Of a stretch of DNA of 64,000 nucleotides, positions 15,945 through 25,778 are shown one piece after another. The DNA comes from Bacillota bacterium (GTDB lineage: Bacteria > Bacillota > Clostridia > Lachnospirales > Lachnospiraceae), in contig JAEZZO010000029.1 of the NCBI GenBank assembly GCA_023418475.1, forward strand, positions 124,001 to 188,000, in the 5' to 3' direction. The notes beneath the pieces are model-generated. The model saw nothing but the letters and a program-made list of their open reading frames with translations. It searched no databases and had not been told where the DNA came from. The number at the start of each line of letters is the position of its first letter. Position 1 is the stretch's first letter. The position numbers were made by a program, and so were the translations under genes.

Positions 15945-17024
15945 TTACCGGACTTCTTCCAGAAATTCATCCTTAAACTGAAAGCCCCAGCCTGCTCCTG
16001 CTCTGGGATATGCAAATCCGTCTTCCACTCTCATACTATTATCGATAATGCCGTCAATCCAGTCAAAGGATTCCGCACCATACGCACCGGGAATTGTACA
16101 TAGCAGCGGAACATCATAATCCTTATAATAATGAGGAAGTACCGGAAGCTTATAAGACCATGCCAGTGCCGCCGAGTTTCTCCACTCCTCAACTCCTCCA
16201 AGGCGGATCAAATCCGGCTGCCACAAATCCAATGCATTCCTGGCAATCAGATTCTTAAGTGCTTCACAATTATATTCTCTCTCACCCATGGCTAAGGCAA
16301 TACCGGTTTTCCGCCGTAATATCTCGTATCCCGCAAAATCAGTATGGGATACCGGCTCCTCAAACCAGTGAATTCCTATCTGCTTTGCCCGTTCTGAGAG
16401 CTCTATGGCAGAAGGAACATCCATTCCCTGGTTAGCATCCATCATAATCTTTACAGTGTTTCCTAGTCCTTCCCTGCATTTTCTAAGCCTCTGCAGATCC
16501 TTCTCCATACTGCCGCTGCCTACCTTGATCTTAACAGCCTGAAAGCCTCTTTTTTTATAATCCATTACCTCTTCTAACAGCTCCTCATCGGAGTATGAGA
16601 TCCATCCGCCGCTTCCGTATACCGGAACTTTTTCGGCACTGCTTCCAAGCAGTTTCCACACCGGTGTATCCAGAAGCTTTCCCCAAGCATCCCACATTGC
16701 CACATTCAGTGCTGCTATAGCACAATTGTTAATACCCGTATTTCCAAAATACTCTGCTTCCCTATCCCATTGCTTTTTGAACTTTACTGTCTCATATACC
16801 TCTAAGCCTCGGGCAAAATTGCACATATCCTTCAGGGCACCCTCCATTGCATTCGGTGAGTAATGAAAGGATAATAAATATCCCTGTCCCACAACTCCTT
16901 CCTCTGTTTCCACTTCTACAACATAAAATGCAATTTTACTGATGGTATGGGTTGAATCAGCAATTGGCCTGCTGATTTTTGATGTTGCCCTGTAAAATCT
17001 GATATCCTTCATTCTTGTTCTCAT
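15945..17024 (-). CDS. Enolase-superfamily (mandelate racemase group) acid-sugar dehydratase
   Basis: This 359-residue protein has the alpha/beta capping domain followed by the barrel. Visible active-site residues are KxK (Lys165, Lys167), metal ligands Asp196 (MMDANQG), Glu222 (FEEPV) and Glu248 (AMGERE), and His298 with Asp271 as base dyad. That is the set for abstraction of an alpha-proton from a sugar carboxylate, as in D-galactonate, L-rhamnonate, L-fuconate or glucarate dehydratases. With the following SDR gene it forms a plausible oxidative branch for a sugar acid. A GGAAAGGGAAAGG tract supports the start. Confidence 0.87.
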   Translation of the reverse strand: MRTRMKDIRFYRATSKISRPIADSTHTISKIAFYVVEVETEEGVVGQGYLLSFHYSPNAMEGALKDMCNFARGLEVYETVKFKKQWDREAEYFGNTGINNCAIAALNVAMWDAWGKLLDTPVWKLLGSSAEKVPVYGSGGWISYSDEELLEEVMDYKKRGFQAVKIKVGSGSMEKDLQRLRKCREGLGNTVKIMMDANQGMDVPSAIELSERAKQIGIHWFEEPVSHTDFAGYEILRRKTGIALAMGEREYNCEALKNLIARNALDLWQPDLIRLGGVEEWRNSAALAWSYKLPVLPHYYKDYDVPLLCTIPGAYGAESFDWIDGIIDNSMRVEDGFAYPRAGAGWGFQFKDEFLEEVR

Positions 17025-17103
17025 AAGAATAACCTTTCCCTTTCCAAAGTAGTGTGAAATATAACTTTTTCCTTTTGAAAAATACTATATCATCAACAAT
17101 CTG

Positions 17104-19227
17104 CTATTCGATAGTAAATCTTTGTATTTCCATCCCCAGTGCCTGGGCACTCCCATCCAGCTCTCTTGCTAATTCGTTCAAGGATACTGCTTCTTCTGAC
17201 TGCTTCGCCGCAGTGTCATTTACTGAGATTGCTGCTGCGGCAGTTTGCTGTGATACGGCAGAGATGTTTTCGATTGCGGATAAGGTACCGGCTTTTGCTT
17301 CGTCTATATTGTCTATACTATCTGTTATCATACCGACATTTCCAATCAGCTGTTCCACATTCCGGCTTAATTCCCGCAGGGACTGCTCCGTATTTGCTAC
17401 CGCGATTTCCTGCTCTGTAACAATACTATCTGCTTCATTGGCAATCGCAACTGTGCTTTTCGTCTGTACCTGAATGTCCTTTACCAGCCCTTCAATATTC
17501 TTAACCGCCTCTATTGACTGATCCGCCAGTTTTCTGATTTCCTCCGCAACTACTGTAAAGCCTTTGCCGGCCTCTCCGGCTCTTGCTGCCTCAATCGAAG
17601 CATTCAGTGACAGGAGATTGGTCTGTTCCGCTATTGCGTTAATTGTTTCAATTATTTTGCTGATGGATTTTGATTTATCCTCAAGAACTTTTATATTACC
17701 TTTTACACGTTCTGTAATGCGGGCCGTTTGTCCGGCTTTTTGATTAAGTATCGTCATGAAATCGATGCCCTCTGTCACACTGTCCTTTGTAACCAGAGCT
17801 ATATTTCTTATTTCATCTGTCTTTCCGCTGACAATACCGATTTTATGCGATAGCTTGTCCATCTGAAGCAGACAATTCTCTGCATCCTTCGCTTGTTGCG
17901 TAATGCCAATCTGTATCTCATTTACTGAATCGGATATAGTACTGCTTGCTTCGGAAAAGATCTCGGAAGCACCTGTGACCTTTGCGGAAGAAGCTGTCAC
18001 ACTGCTGCTCTGCTGTATAATCTTTCTAATCAGCTCCCTCATATTATCAATCATACTATTAATGCCTTCTGCCAGTATCTTAAATTCATCCCTGTTTTTT
18101 ACAGACAGCCTGATAGAAAGATTTCCTTTAGAAACCTGGTCCAGTTCTCGGATTACATAATGTATTACCTTCTTTATGCCAGATGCCATCTTCACACCGG
18201 TAAGTACCGCTATCATACAGGCAATTACCACCAAAACAATTGTCAGCAGCTTAATATCCTTCACCTGATCAATAATATCTGCTTCCGGTATCAATGCACA
18301 GACCATAGCACCTGTATCACCAATTCTTGAACTGATAAATAAATACTTCCGATGATTGCAGGTTACGATTATACTGTTATCTGTTTTTCCAGAGCTCACG
18401 AAATTTTGATAAAAATCTTTATCCATAAACGTTATGTCGGTTTGATATCCCTTCCCTTTGGCAATCAGTTCCCTGCCGTCACCTGTTATAAATCCGATTG
18501 TACTTCCCTCAGCGAATTTAAGATTTCCGATAATTTCCTCTATAGCCTCTGAACTGATATCAAATACCGTGCAGGCTTTCATTCTCGGAAATCCAATAAC
18601 ATAGCGGAAAGCATAGGAGCTTGTGGTTACTCTAAATGCTTCATCAAGGAAGGGGTCTGACCCGATCCAATATTTTGCATCCTGCTGATCGAGTAAATTT
18701 TTCCCGCCCTTTGAATTCAAAAAGGAGGAATAAGCATTTTTTACTGATTTATTTGCTGTGCTCATGGTATCAACCTTATCTGAGATAATATAAATATTTT
18801 CTATTACCTTGTCCGAAATCTGTTCAGATAACAATTTGCTTTTTATCGTATCCTTCAGACTGATATTATTGAGGATACTATTCGATCCGCTAAAATAGTT
18901 ACTTATGCCTTTATCTGTTATGTATTGAATTCCCTTTGCCTCTACTGTATCAAATGCAAAGTTTAGGTATTCACTGGTCATACTAATTGATTGAAGACTT
19001 GATTCCTTATAGTTTTTGATAATTGAATCCGCTGCTTTTTCGTAGGAAACGAAGCCCAGAAGGATAACAAAAAAAACCGGAAGCAAATAGGACAGAATGA
19101 GTTTTCTTACAATTCCACCCCTTATTTTTATAGAAATTCTTTCTCCCGCCTGCTTTTCATCTTTATGCATTCTCTCCCAAAATTGAAATGATTTCTTTTT
19201 CGAAGTTTTTATTTTTATGTTTTTCAT
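17104..19227 (-). CDS. Methyl-accepting chemotaxis protein
   Basis: A transmembrane segment near residues 45-65 and a second near 330-350 bracket a periplasm-facing sensor of about 270 residues, probably Cache-like. A HAMP domain (LDQVSKGNLSIRLSVKNRDEF) and the signalling hairpin follow, with tip EQTNLLSLNASIEAARAGE. It senses an external ligand and signals to CheA/CheW encoded elsewhere. Its place in the middle of the enzyme series suggests it detects the same glycan or a breakdown product. The ATG at 19227 has GGTG 6 nt upstream; an ATG at 19239 is also possible. Confidence 0.93.
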   Translation of the reverse strand: MKNIKIKTSKKKSFQFWERMHKDEKQAGERISIKIRGGIVRKLILSYLLPVFFVILLGFVSYEKAADSIIKNYKESSLQSISMTSEYLNFAFDTVEAKGIQYITDKGISNYFSGSNSILNNISLKDTIKSKLLSEQISDKVIENIYIISDKVDTMSTANKSVKNAYSSFLNSKGGKNLLDQQDAKYWIGSDPFLDEAFRVTTSSYAFRYVIGFPRMKACTVFDISSEAIEEIIGNLKFAEGSTIGFITGDGRELIAKGKGYQTDITFMDKDFYQNFVSSGKTDNSIIVTCNHRKYLFISSRIGDTGAMVCALIPEADIIDQVKDIKLLTIVLVVIACMIAVLTGVKMASGIKKVIHYVIRELDQVSKGNLSIRLSVKNRDEFKILAEGINSMIDNMRELIRKIIQQSSSVTASSAKVTGASEIFSEASSTISDSVNEIQIGITQQAKDAENCLLQMDKLSHKIGIVSGKTDEIRNIALVTKDSVTEGIDFMTILNQKAGQTARITERVKGNIKVLEDKSKSISKIIETINAIAEQTNLLSLNASIEAARAGEAGKGFTVVAEEIRKLADQSIEAVKNIEGLVKDIQVQTKSTVAIANEADSIVTEQEIAVANTEQSLRELSRNVEQLIGNVGMITDSIDNIDEAKAGTLSAIENISAVSQQTAAAAISVNDTAAKQSEEAVSLNELARELDGSAQALGMEIQRFTIE

Positions 19228-19429
19228 ATAAATCACCATACCCTTCTACAAAGCCTGCAAACCATATAATACAGGTACATACTGCGTGTAAACAAGACTT
19301 TATCTGATTTGTACTCCATAGCAACCCTATCTGCTCGTTAAGCAGTATGTTGGATCAGCTTGTTTTCAGCGCGTTATATGCTATCTTCTAATTTCTGAAT
19401 TGCTTGCACATCTGATAATCATTACCGCT

Positions 19430-20701
19430 CTATGACATCGTCAGTTCAACCGTATCATCCAGATTTATGCTATTTCCTGCTGTATTATAAATTTTTACAT
19501 TACAAAATGAAATATTCCTGGCATTCCGTAGAAAGAAGCCGGCTGCCTTCATTGCAGCAATACCCGCCAGCATATCAGGGACTGCCGCTTTTGCATCTGT
19601 ATCCATACGAATACTGCAATTGCTTAAGGTAATATTTGAAACAGGTTGTTCCGCCAGTCCATAAATAAACCCCGCAGCAGAGGATACCTCTACGGCTGTG
19701 ATATCTTTTACATGAATATCGCGGATGAGTGGTGTTCCATCATTGACAGGATAGGGTTCTTTATCCCATACATGTAAATCTTCCTCGCTTGTTCCGCAGC
19801 AGTAATACATATTAATAATGAATGGGCAGAGCACATGGTCCATCATTATGTTGGAAAAGGACAACATTTCCACTATTCCGCCTCTTCGACGTCTTGTCTT
19901 AATCCGAATGCCACGGTCGGTATTCTGGAACACACAGTTTGAAACTACAACATTTCTAATATCTCCACTCATCTCACTGCCTATTACAATCCCTCCGTGA
20001 CCATGTACCATAATACAATTTGTTATCGTAATATTCTCACAACAGCTTCTCTTTGGAGTCAGCTCTGTCCCCGATTTAATCGCAATGCAATCATCTCCGA
20101 CATCAATATAACAGTCAGAAATACGAACATTTCTGCATCCATCTGGATTGATGCCATCCGTATTGGGAGAATTGGAGGGGTTTAGGATGGTAATTCCATG
20201 AATTGCAACATTATCGCAGTAGAGCGGATGGAGCGTCCAAACCGGAGAGTTTTTCAAGGTTACTCCTTCTACCCTGACTCCCTTACAATGTTGAAAACAA
20301 ATCATATACGGTCGTTTGAAAGGCAGCCTTTCCTTATCTTTCCAGGCCCGTTCTCCGTTTCCGTTTATACAGCCACTTCCCTTAATACAAATCTGCTGCT
20401 CCTGGTCCGCAAACAACAACGGCATATACATCATCTCGGTGCTTCCTTCGAACTCGGTTTCCACCAGGGAAAAGTTCTCATAATCATCCTTGAAATCAAG
20501 AATAGCACCGTTATCTAAATATAACGTGATAAAACTTTTTAATTGAATTGATCTTGTAGAATATACTCCTGCCGGGACAAAGAGCGTACCTCCGCCCTTC
20601 TCCTCCAGGCATACAACAGCCTTTCTGAAAGCAGCTGTCCAATCTCTGCCCCCGCAAGAAGCAGCCGTAAATTTTGTGATATTGATATATCCATCCGTCA
20701 T
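19430..20701 (-). CDS. GH28 family pectic glycosidase, cytoplasmic
   Basis: A right-handed beta-helix enzyme of 423 residues with all four GH28 signatures in order: NTDG (in SPNTDGINPDG), GDDC (VGDDCIAIKSG), GHG (VHGHGGIVIGSE) and RIK (DRGIRIKTRRRRG). Members hydrolyse polygalacturonan, rhamnogalacturonan or xylogalacturonan linkages by inversion. No signal peptide is seen, which points to exo-action on imported oligosaccharides. It is the first gene of the long minus-strand series and is divergent from the AraC-type regulator, with a promoter at 20799-20827. Confidence 0.92.
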   Translation of the reverse strand: MTDGYINITKFTAASCGGRDWTAAFRKAVVCLEEKGGGTLFVPAGVYSTRSIQLKSFITLYLDNGAILDFKDDYENFSLVETEFEGSTEMMYMPLLFADQEQQICIKGSGCINGNGERAWKDKERLPFKRPYMICFQHCKGVRVEGVTLKNSPVWTLHPLYCDNVAIHGITILNPSNSPNTDGINPDGCRNVRISDCYIDVGDDCIAIKSGTELTPKRSCCENITITNCIMVHGHGGIVIGSEMSGDIRNVVVSNCVFQNTDRGIRIKTRRRRGGIVEMLSFSNIMMDHVLCPFIINMYYCCGTSEEDLHVWDKEPYPVNDGTPLIRDIHVKDITAVEVSSAAGFIYGLAEQPVSNITLSNCSIRMDTDAKAAVPDMLAGIAAMKAAGFFLRNARNISFCNVKIYNTAGNSINLDDTVELTMS

Positions 20702-20798
20702 TATTTCTCCCTCCTGTACATGCTATTAAGACTTTTTAGTGCATACATATCCCTCTGTAAATGTTGTTTCGCTATTTATTTGTGAAATAGCTCTTATC

Positions 20799-20827
20799 AT
20801 AGTAACCGAAAAGAATTGTAGTATCAA
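20799..20827 (-). promoter_or_regulatory. Promoter of the GH28-led enzyme series
   Basis: On the minus strand TTGATA (20822-20827), a 17-bp spacer and TACTAT (20799-20804) form a good vegetative promoter about 95 bp before the GH28 start. Confidence 0.6.
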
Positions 20828-20895
20828 AATTCTATGTCCGGGCAGTGAACTGTAACAAGGAAATGCTGCATCAAACGATAATTTGGTCATATCGG

Positions 20896-20924
20896 TTGAC
20901 ATAGTCGATTATTGTCACTAAAAT
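20896..20924 (+). promoter_or_regulatory. Promoter of the AraC-type response regulator
   Basis: TTGACA (20896-20901), a 17-bp spacer and TAAAAT (20919-20924) lie 33 bp before the regulator start. The promoter is back-to-back with the GH28 promoter within 130 bp, so one bound protein could affect both. Confidence 0.7.
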
Positions 20925-20956
20925 ATACTTATTGACAAGAAAACGGAGGCCTTATT

Positions 20957-22462
20957 ATGTATCAAGCTGTTATCGTAGATGATGAACCCTTTATTATAGA
21001 TGGTTTGATGAATGCATTAAATTGGGAAGGATATGATTTCGAAATTGCTTATACCGCAACCAATCCGGTAAACGCACTCGAGTATATCCAGACAAACAGT
21101 GTACATTTATTAATCACTGATATATCCATGCCGGAGCTGGATGGGTTGCAGCTGATCAAGCAGGCAAAGGATATTAATCCCTTACTATCCGTTATCGTAC
21201 TTAGTGCCTATGATAATTTTGAATATGTCAGAACCGCACTTCGACACGGTGCCGAGAACTACCTTCTAAAACCAATCGATTCCGATGAGTTGTCGGAGGC
21301 TGTCAGTCAGATCGTCAACCGTATGCAGCAGCGGGAAGAGCTTTCCGACACCTATGGAAAAACCACGCTTACCTTCCGCAGTAATTTTATTGAATTATGG
21401 GTAAAGAATTCTCTTTCTTATGAGGATATGGTGACGAAAAGCAATCTACTTGGAATTAACCTGGATGCGGATAATTTTACAGCGGTCATTTTCTCCTCCC
21501 TGGATAATAATACGGCAAATATGTCCTTATTCTTCGATTTACTGCTTTCCTATCTTCCGGGACTTTTTACTGTTCAATTTTATTTTGAAACCCCATTATG
21601 CCTGGTCTGTATCCTCACCGTTCTTGATAAAGATGCAGAGGTTGATAAATTAGTAAATCAAATTCAGACCTCTGCATATTTATCAAAAATATCTGTTTTC
21701 GCTTCAATAGGAAGCTGCGTGGACAAATACAATGAAGTAGCGGAAAGCTATCAGCAGGCCCATTCTCTATTGTTTTTAAAGCATGCGGGGTTTTCATGTT
21801 TTCATTACAATGAATTAAAACCAATAGCTGCCCGGATAGCTGCGCTGCAATTTCCCGGTCAACCCGATGATTTCTCTAAATCCTCGAAGTTTATTGAAAA
21901 TATCTTTACGAATAAACTAACGACGCAAAGTGCTTATCATCTGACTATCACAATTGTGTCAGAATTGATAGGTCTGATGGAGAAAACCTCTGAGGATGTA
22001 TGCACGAAATTCCCCGATATTTTAAATGCTCTTAAGAGCTTTCCTGCTTCTGTGGAAACAATAGACACCTACAGGCAATATTGCCTCTCATTTTTTGAGT
22101 ATTATTATTCCGTAAATGAAAATATACAAAACTCTATGTATCCCTGCGTGGAAGCGGTCATTAAAGCAATACATGAATTTTCCGATAAAGATATCTCCCT
22201 GAAAACCTTATCCCAAAAGCTGAATGTATCCCCTTCCTATCTGGGTACCGTCTTCAAGCAGCAGACCGGCTCTTACTTTAATGATTATCTCACTGAAGCC
22301 CGCCTGAATTATGCCGCCAAATTAATTGAAACCTCCGATATGAAGATGAAGGATATTGTAGAAAAAGTTGGTTTTTCCAGACAAACCTATTTTAACCGTT
22401 CCTTCAAAAGATACTTCAATACCTCTCCCGTTGCGTACCGACGTCAAAAAAAACTACAGTAA
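20957..22462 (+). CDS. YesN-like AraC-family response regulator
   Basis: Residues 1-120 are a receiver domain with the acidic pair DDE and phospho-acceptor Asp55 in LLITDISMPELDG. Residues 120-390 form a helical linker. Residues about 395-498 hold two AraC-type helix-turn-helices (ISLKTLSQKLNVSPSYLG and MKDIVEKVGFSRQTYFNRSFKR). Ribosome site GGAGG. It is the expected partner of the YesM-like kinase at 31177 although 8.7 kb and the opposite strand separate them; no other such kinase is in the window. It should activate the transporter and enzyme genes. Confidence 0.93.
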   Translation: MYQAVIVDDEPFIIDGLMNALNWEGYDFEIAYTATNPVNALEYIQTNSVHLLITDISMPELDGLQLIKQAKDINPLLSVIVLSAYDNFEYVRTALRHGAENYLLKPIDSDELSEAVSQIVNRMQQREELSDTYGKTTLTFRSNFIELWVKNSLSYEDMVTKSNLLGINLDADNFTAVIFSSLDNNTANMSLFFDLLLSYLPGLFTVQFYFETPLCLVCILTVLDKDAEVDKLVNQIQTSAYLSKISVFASIGSCVDKYNEVAESYQQAHSLLFLKHAGFSCFHYNELKPIAARIAALQFPGQPDDFSKSSKFIENIFTNKLTTQSAYHLTITIVSELIGLMEKTSEDVCTKFPDILNALKSFPASVETIDTYRQYCLSFFEYYYSVNENIQNSMYPCVEAVIKAIHEFSDKDISLKTLSQKLNVSPSYLGTVFKQQTGSYFNDYLTEARLNYAAKLIETSDMKMKDIVEKVGFSRQTYFNRSFKRYFNTSPVAYRRQKKLQ

Positions 22463-22487
22463 CATTATTGCTTGATAATTTTAAAGA

Positions 22488-22537
22488 GAAACAAGGATTT
22501 TGTGATAGATTTGAAGTCTATTCAAAATCCTTGTTTC
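22488..22537. terminator. Bidirectional terminator between regulator and binding-protein genes
   Basis: Perfect 15-bp arms (GAAACAAGGATTTTG and its complement) enclose a 20-nt loop. T-rich sequence follows on both strands (TGTTTTAG on plus, TCTTTAAAATT on minus). It serves two convergent genes. Confidence 0.85.
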
Positions 22538-22568
22538 TGTTTTAGTATCTATTTAAGCTTATGAAATT

Positions 22569-24347
22569 TTACTCATAGTCTGCTACTTTTACTAAAGCAT
22601 CTGCCCAAGCCTGCTTGTAATATGCCGTAACATCATCCAGACCAAGACCCTTCGCCTGTTTTACCATCGTATCCCACAGGCTGTTAAATTCTGCTTCATC
22701 CTTTGCATATACCATCTGCCAGGAGAATTTTTTCACAATTTCACCGATCTGAGTAACCGTCATCTGCATATCATCGGATAAGGTAGGGATCATATTCACT
22801 GCCTGTGTTGACTTCGCAGTCAGATTTTTCTTAAGTGCATATTGAGCTACTGTATTCTCTCCCATCCACTTAATCTGTTCCTTTTTCAGTTCATTAGGAT
22901 TTCTATTTAAATAAGAAGGCCAATAGCGATAACTCTTGGTAAAGCCATTATCCATTATGGTTGCAGCGTTTAATCCCAAGGTATTAAATGCATACTGTCC
23001 GCTTTCAAAGGTGCCTCCTCCGATATCATCGGGCATCATTGCTTCCTTCTGATTTAATACAATATCATAACCTGCAGGATCAATGATCTCCGGTTCACCC
23101 TTATCATTATTCTTCCAGATAGTTCCTTCCGGTCCATTTCCCAGATACATCTGAACCTCAGGATCATACATCCAGTTTAACAGCTCACAGGCTCTTTCGA
23201 TATCCTTGCAATTTTTGCTGATACCAAAATACCAGTTACGTCCGATAGTCTGATCCGGTGCATCATAAAGCTTCATATCATTTGCAATAACCGCTGCATA
23301 GCCATCCGGATCCTCCGCATTCGTTACATGACCTGATGCATTGGAATTATAAGTACCTGTCATCCAGCTGAACCAGGAAAACATAACGCGTCCTGCGCTA
23401 TATTTTGCATCCACATTGCTGTAGGTCTGGGTTGCTGAATCCGGATCGAGAAGTCCTCTCTGGTTTGCTTCATAATAAAACTTCAAGGCTCTTTTGTAAA
23501 AGCTGTTTTCATCTAATAAAGAATTTGTTTCCTTTGTTATAATATTGGTTTCCATCAGCTGTGATACATATTCTGTATCTATGCCATAGAAGAAGGATAA
23601 TGTTGATATTTCCTTTGCTGTAAGGTTATCCCAATCAGAGAAAAGGGAAAAACCATATACTTTTTCGCCGTCCGCTGTTTTAGGCTTTAATTTAACCATT
23701 TTATCAACTACATCCAGATAATCTTCCAGGGTATTCACAGCGGGCATTCCTGCCTTCTTGAATAAGGACCATTGAAGCTGCGGTACCCAGTTTAATGATT
23801 CTGTGGTAGATGCTCCGATTGCTGTAGGCATAATAAGAAGCTTACCGGTATCTTTACTTACATACTTCTCTGTATAGGCTACCGCATCCTTATAATATTT
23901 ACTTTCGAAAATATTTGGCAATAAATTCTTATATTCTGTTAAGTCCACCAGCATGTTGGCATCCATTGCCATCTGAGCCTGATCCTGTCCTTTAAAGCCT
24001 ACAAGATCCGGTAAGGTGCCTGCTACCAGATATTGCTGAAGCTTTTCCTCCGTACTGTCTCCGGATGGATAAAATTCCAGCTTAAGCTTGGTATCATCAT
24101 AGAGCTTCTTTGCTCCCCAGCCTGTCCAAATACCGGATTCAGTGGAAGCCGATTGCTGAACAAATGCTGTCAATGTGAGATCTTCCTTTTGTGGAACTTC
24201 TGTTACGCTACTTGTTTCCCCCGCACCCGTAGTAGGTGTTGCTGCAGTCTTATTTTCACTGTCAGATTTTTTACATGCTCCTAAGCTGAATAGAAATGTG
24301 AAGCACAATACTATGGCAGTGACTCTTTTCCATACGTTTTTCTTCAT
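22569..24347 (-). CDS. ABC sugar transporter solute-binding lipoprotein (LplA/YtcQ type)
   Basis: A lipoprotein signal peptide ends in LGAC with Cys25 as the lipidated residue. A Thr/Ser-rich linker and a 540-residue binding domain of the large clostridial/bacillar oligosaccharide-binding type follow. At 592 residues it is longer than ordinary maltose-type binding proteins, which suits big oligosaccharides. Its permeases are at 28835-30804; no ATPase is in the window, and such systems commonly borrow a shared MsmX-like ATPase. It has its own promoter (24539-24566), so it is probably made in excess. Confidence 0.93.
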   Translation of the reverse strand: MKKNVWKRVTAIVLCFTFLFSLGACKKSDSENKTAATPTTGAGETSSVTEVPQKEDLTLTAFVQQSASTESGIWTGWGAKKLYDDTKLKLEFYPSGDSTEEKLQQYLVAGTLPDLVGFKGQDQAQMAMDANMLVDLTEYKNLLPNIFESKYYKDAVAYTEKYVSKDTGKLLIMPTAIGASTTESLNWVPQLQWSLFKKAGMPAVNTLEDYLDVVDKMVKLKPKTADGEKVYGFSLFSDWDNLTAKEISTLSFFYGIDTEYVSQLMETNIITKETNSLLDENSFYKRALKFYYEANQRGLLDPDSATQTYSNVDAKYSAGRVMFSWFSWMTGTYNSNASGHVTNAEDPDGYAAVIANDMKLYDAPDQTIGRNWYFGISKNCKDIERACELLNWMYDPEVQMYLGNGPEGTIWKNNDKGEPEIIDPAGYDIVLNQKEAMMPDDIGGGTFESGQYAFNTLGLNAATIMDNGFTKSYRYWPSYLNRNPNELKKEQIKWMGENTVAQYALKKNLTAKSTQAVNMIPTLSDDMQMTVTQIGEIVKKFSWQMVYAKDEAEFNSLWDTMVKQAKGLGLDDVTAYYKQAWADALVKVADYE

Positions 24348-24538
24348 ACCTGTCCTCCTAAATATAGTAATAACTTTATATTAAAGTAGCGCTAATCGCG
24401 AAGCAGTAACTTTTGCCGGGCAGATCTAACTACTTAATACCGTTGTGATAAGGAATGAAAGATCTCAATTTCTCATTATAATTTGTGATCTATTGATCCC
24501 CTTCTTCTTTCATTATAAATGGAATAAATAAAATTAGT

Positions 24539-24566
24539 ATTATACTTATTTCAAAACCTTGCACAA
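24539..24566 (-). promoter_or_regulatory. Promoter of the solute-binding protein gene
   Basis: On the minus strand TTGTGC (24561-24566), a 16-bp spacer and a consensus TATAAT (24539-24544) lie about 190 nt before the start codon, leaving a long leader. The weak -35 suggests an activated promoter. Confidence 0.5.
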
Positions 24567-24638
24567 TTTAGTAATTATCATGATACAAACTATATAAGCA
24601 AATGAATTCAGTAATTAGCACTAAGGATTGCTGCGTTC

Positions 24639-25739
24639 TCAGCATCCATGCTGATTCCGGTAATCTATAATCCTTAACCAGTCAAACCGGCTGAAATAAT
24701 GTTCACCACTTCTTATGTGATACCCAATAAAACCCTTATTAAGTATCTGACCGGTCCCTGGCAATCCTCCGTCTGATACCAGCCCCTGCTTACCAAACAG
24801 TTCATATGCCTTGTTCGCAGCCGCACATCCAAGATATTCAGAGAGCGGATCCGCCCATTCATCCTCAGCAGCACTGCTGATATATAAATGTCTTGGAGCA
24901 ATCAGTGCCGACAGAAAATGCTGATCAAAGGGCAGTTCCATCTCAAGTCCACCATACCTTTGAAAATTGCCGCAAAACCACCGTGGAAAATGCCGAAGCA
25001 TGGATTCTATCCGTTCTCCCTTCTTCTCCCGAAAGAGTGCCGCACCCCCTGCTCCGGAGTTATTCGCCGCTACCAGCGAAAAACGTTCATCCTGTGCTCC
25101 GCACCATAGCGCTGTTTTTCCCAGTCTGGAATGACCTGCTACGGCAATCCGGTCCCGGTCTATCTCCGGAAGCGTCTGCAAATAATCCATTACTCTGCTT
25201 GCCGCCCAAGACCACATTGCAATCTTTCCCCAGCAGTCATAGGGGTTTCTTGGGAAAAGACCCGCCAGGCCACTTCGAAATCTATCCTCCTGATCCGGTG
25301 CGATATCCTGATAATAAAAACTGGCGATTGCATAGCCATGATCCAGAATTTCCTCCGCCGGCAGAAATTCATCCACAAACGCAGGTGAAAAGGACAGATA
25401 CAGAAAAACCGGAGGCTTTTCCACATTTTTCGGAAGTACGATATGGCAGGGAAAAGAGAAGAATGTATTACCCATCGTTATCTCAATACTTACAAGCCTT
25501 TTTTCTGCTTTTCCGGCAAAGGCTTTCTCCTCCGACAATTTCGTTATTCCCTGTACAATTGCGCTTACTGAAGGCTCCTGTCCGAACATTTCATGCTTCA
25601 CTATTCCTATGATTTCACCTCTGCGCTGTTTCCAGTCATTTATACTGATTACCTTAGTTCCGTCACAAAAGGTAAAGTAATCCGGCAGTGCCCGTCTGGC
25701 TAATTCCTCTGCGACAAATGTCTTATTCTCCCATTCCAT
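24639..25739 (-). CDS. CE15-like glucuronoyl esterase / alpha-beta hydrolase, no signal peptide
   Basis: The catalytic serine lies in AGHSRLGKTALW (Ser204 from the chosen start), the bacterial CE15 form of the nucleophile elbow. YDCWGKIAMWSWAASRVMDYL and the late SGEHYFSRFDW with the catalytic His also fit CE15. Family members cleave esters between 4-O-methyl-glucuronic acid and lignin or other alcohols. The ATG at 25739 has AGGAAAGGA 6 nt before it and is preferred over 25766. It lies 39 bp after the GH2 gene in the same transcription unit. Lack of a signal peptide is unusual for CE15 and suggests de-esterification of imported glucuronate-containing oligosaccharides. Confidence 0.82.
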   Translation of the reverse strand: MEWENKTFVAEELARRALPDYFTFCDGTKVISINDWKQRRGEIIGIVKHEMFGQEPSVSAIVQGITKLSEEKAFAGKAEKRLVSIEITMGNTFFSFPCHIVLPKNVEKPPVFLYLSFSPAFVDEFLPAEEILDHGYAIASFYYQDIAPDQEDRFRSGLAGLFPRNPYDCWGKIAMWSWAASRVMDYLQTLPEIDRDRIAVAGHSRLGKTALWCGAQDERFSLVAANNSGAGGAALFREKKGERIESMLRHFPRWFCGNFQRYGGLEMELPFDQHFLSALIAPRHLYISSAAEDEWADPLSEYLGCAAANKAYELFGKQGLVSDGGLPGTGQILNKGFIGYHIRSGEHYFSRFDWLRIIDYRNQHGC

Positions 25740-25778
25740 ACCGTTTCCTTTCCTATCAGCCATCAAAATAATTAATCC

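Noticed and set aside
24893..25612. 239-codon plus-strand frame
   Set aside because: Antisense to the CE15-like esterase gene; proline/histidine-rich mirror composition.
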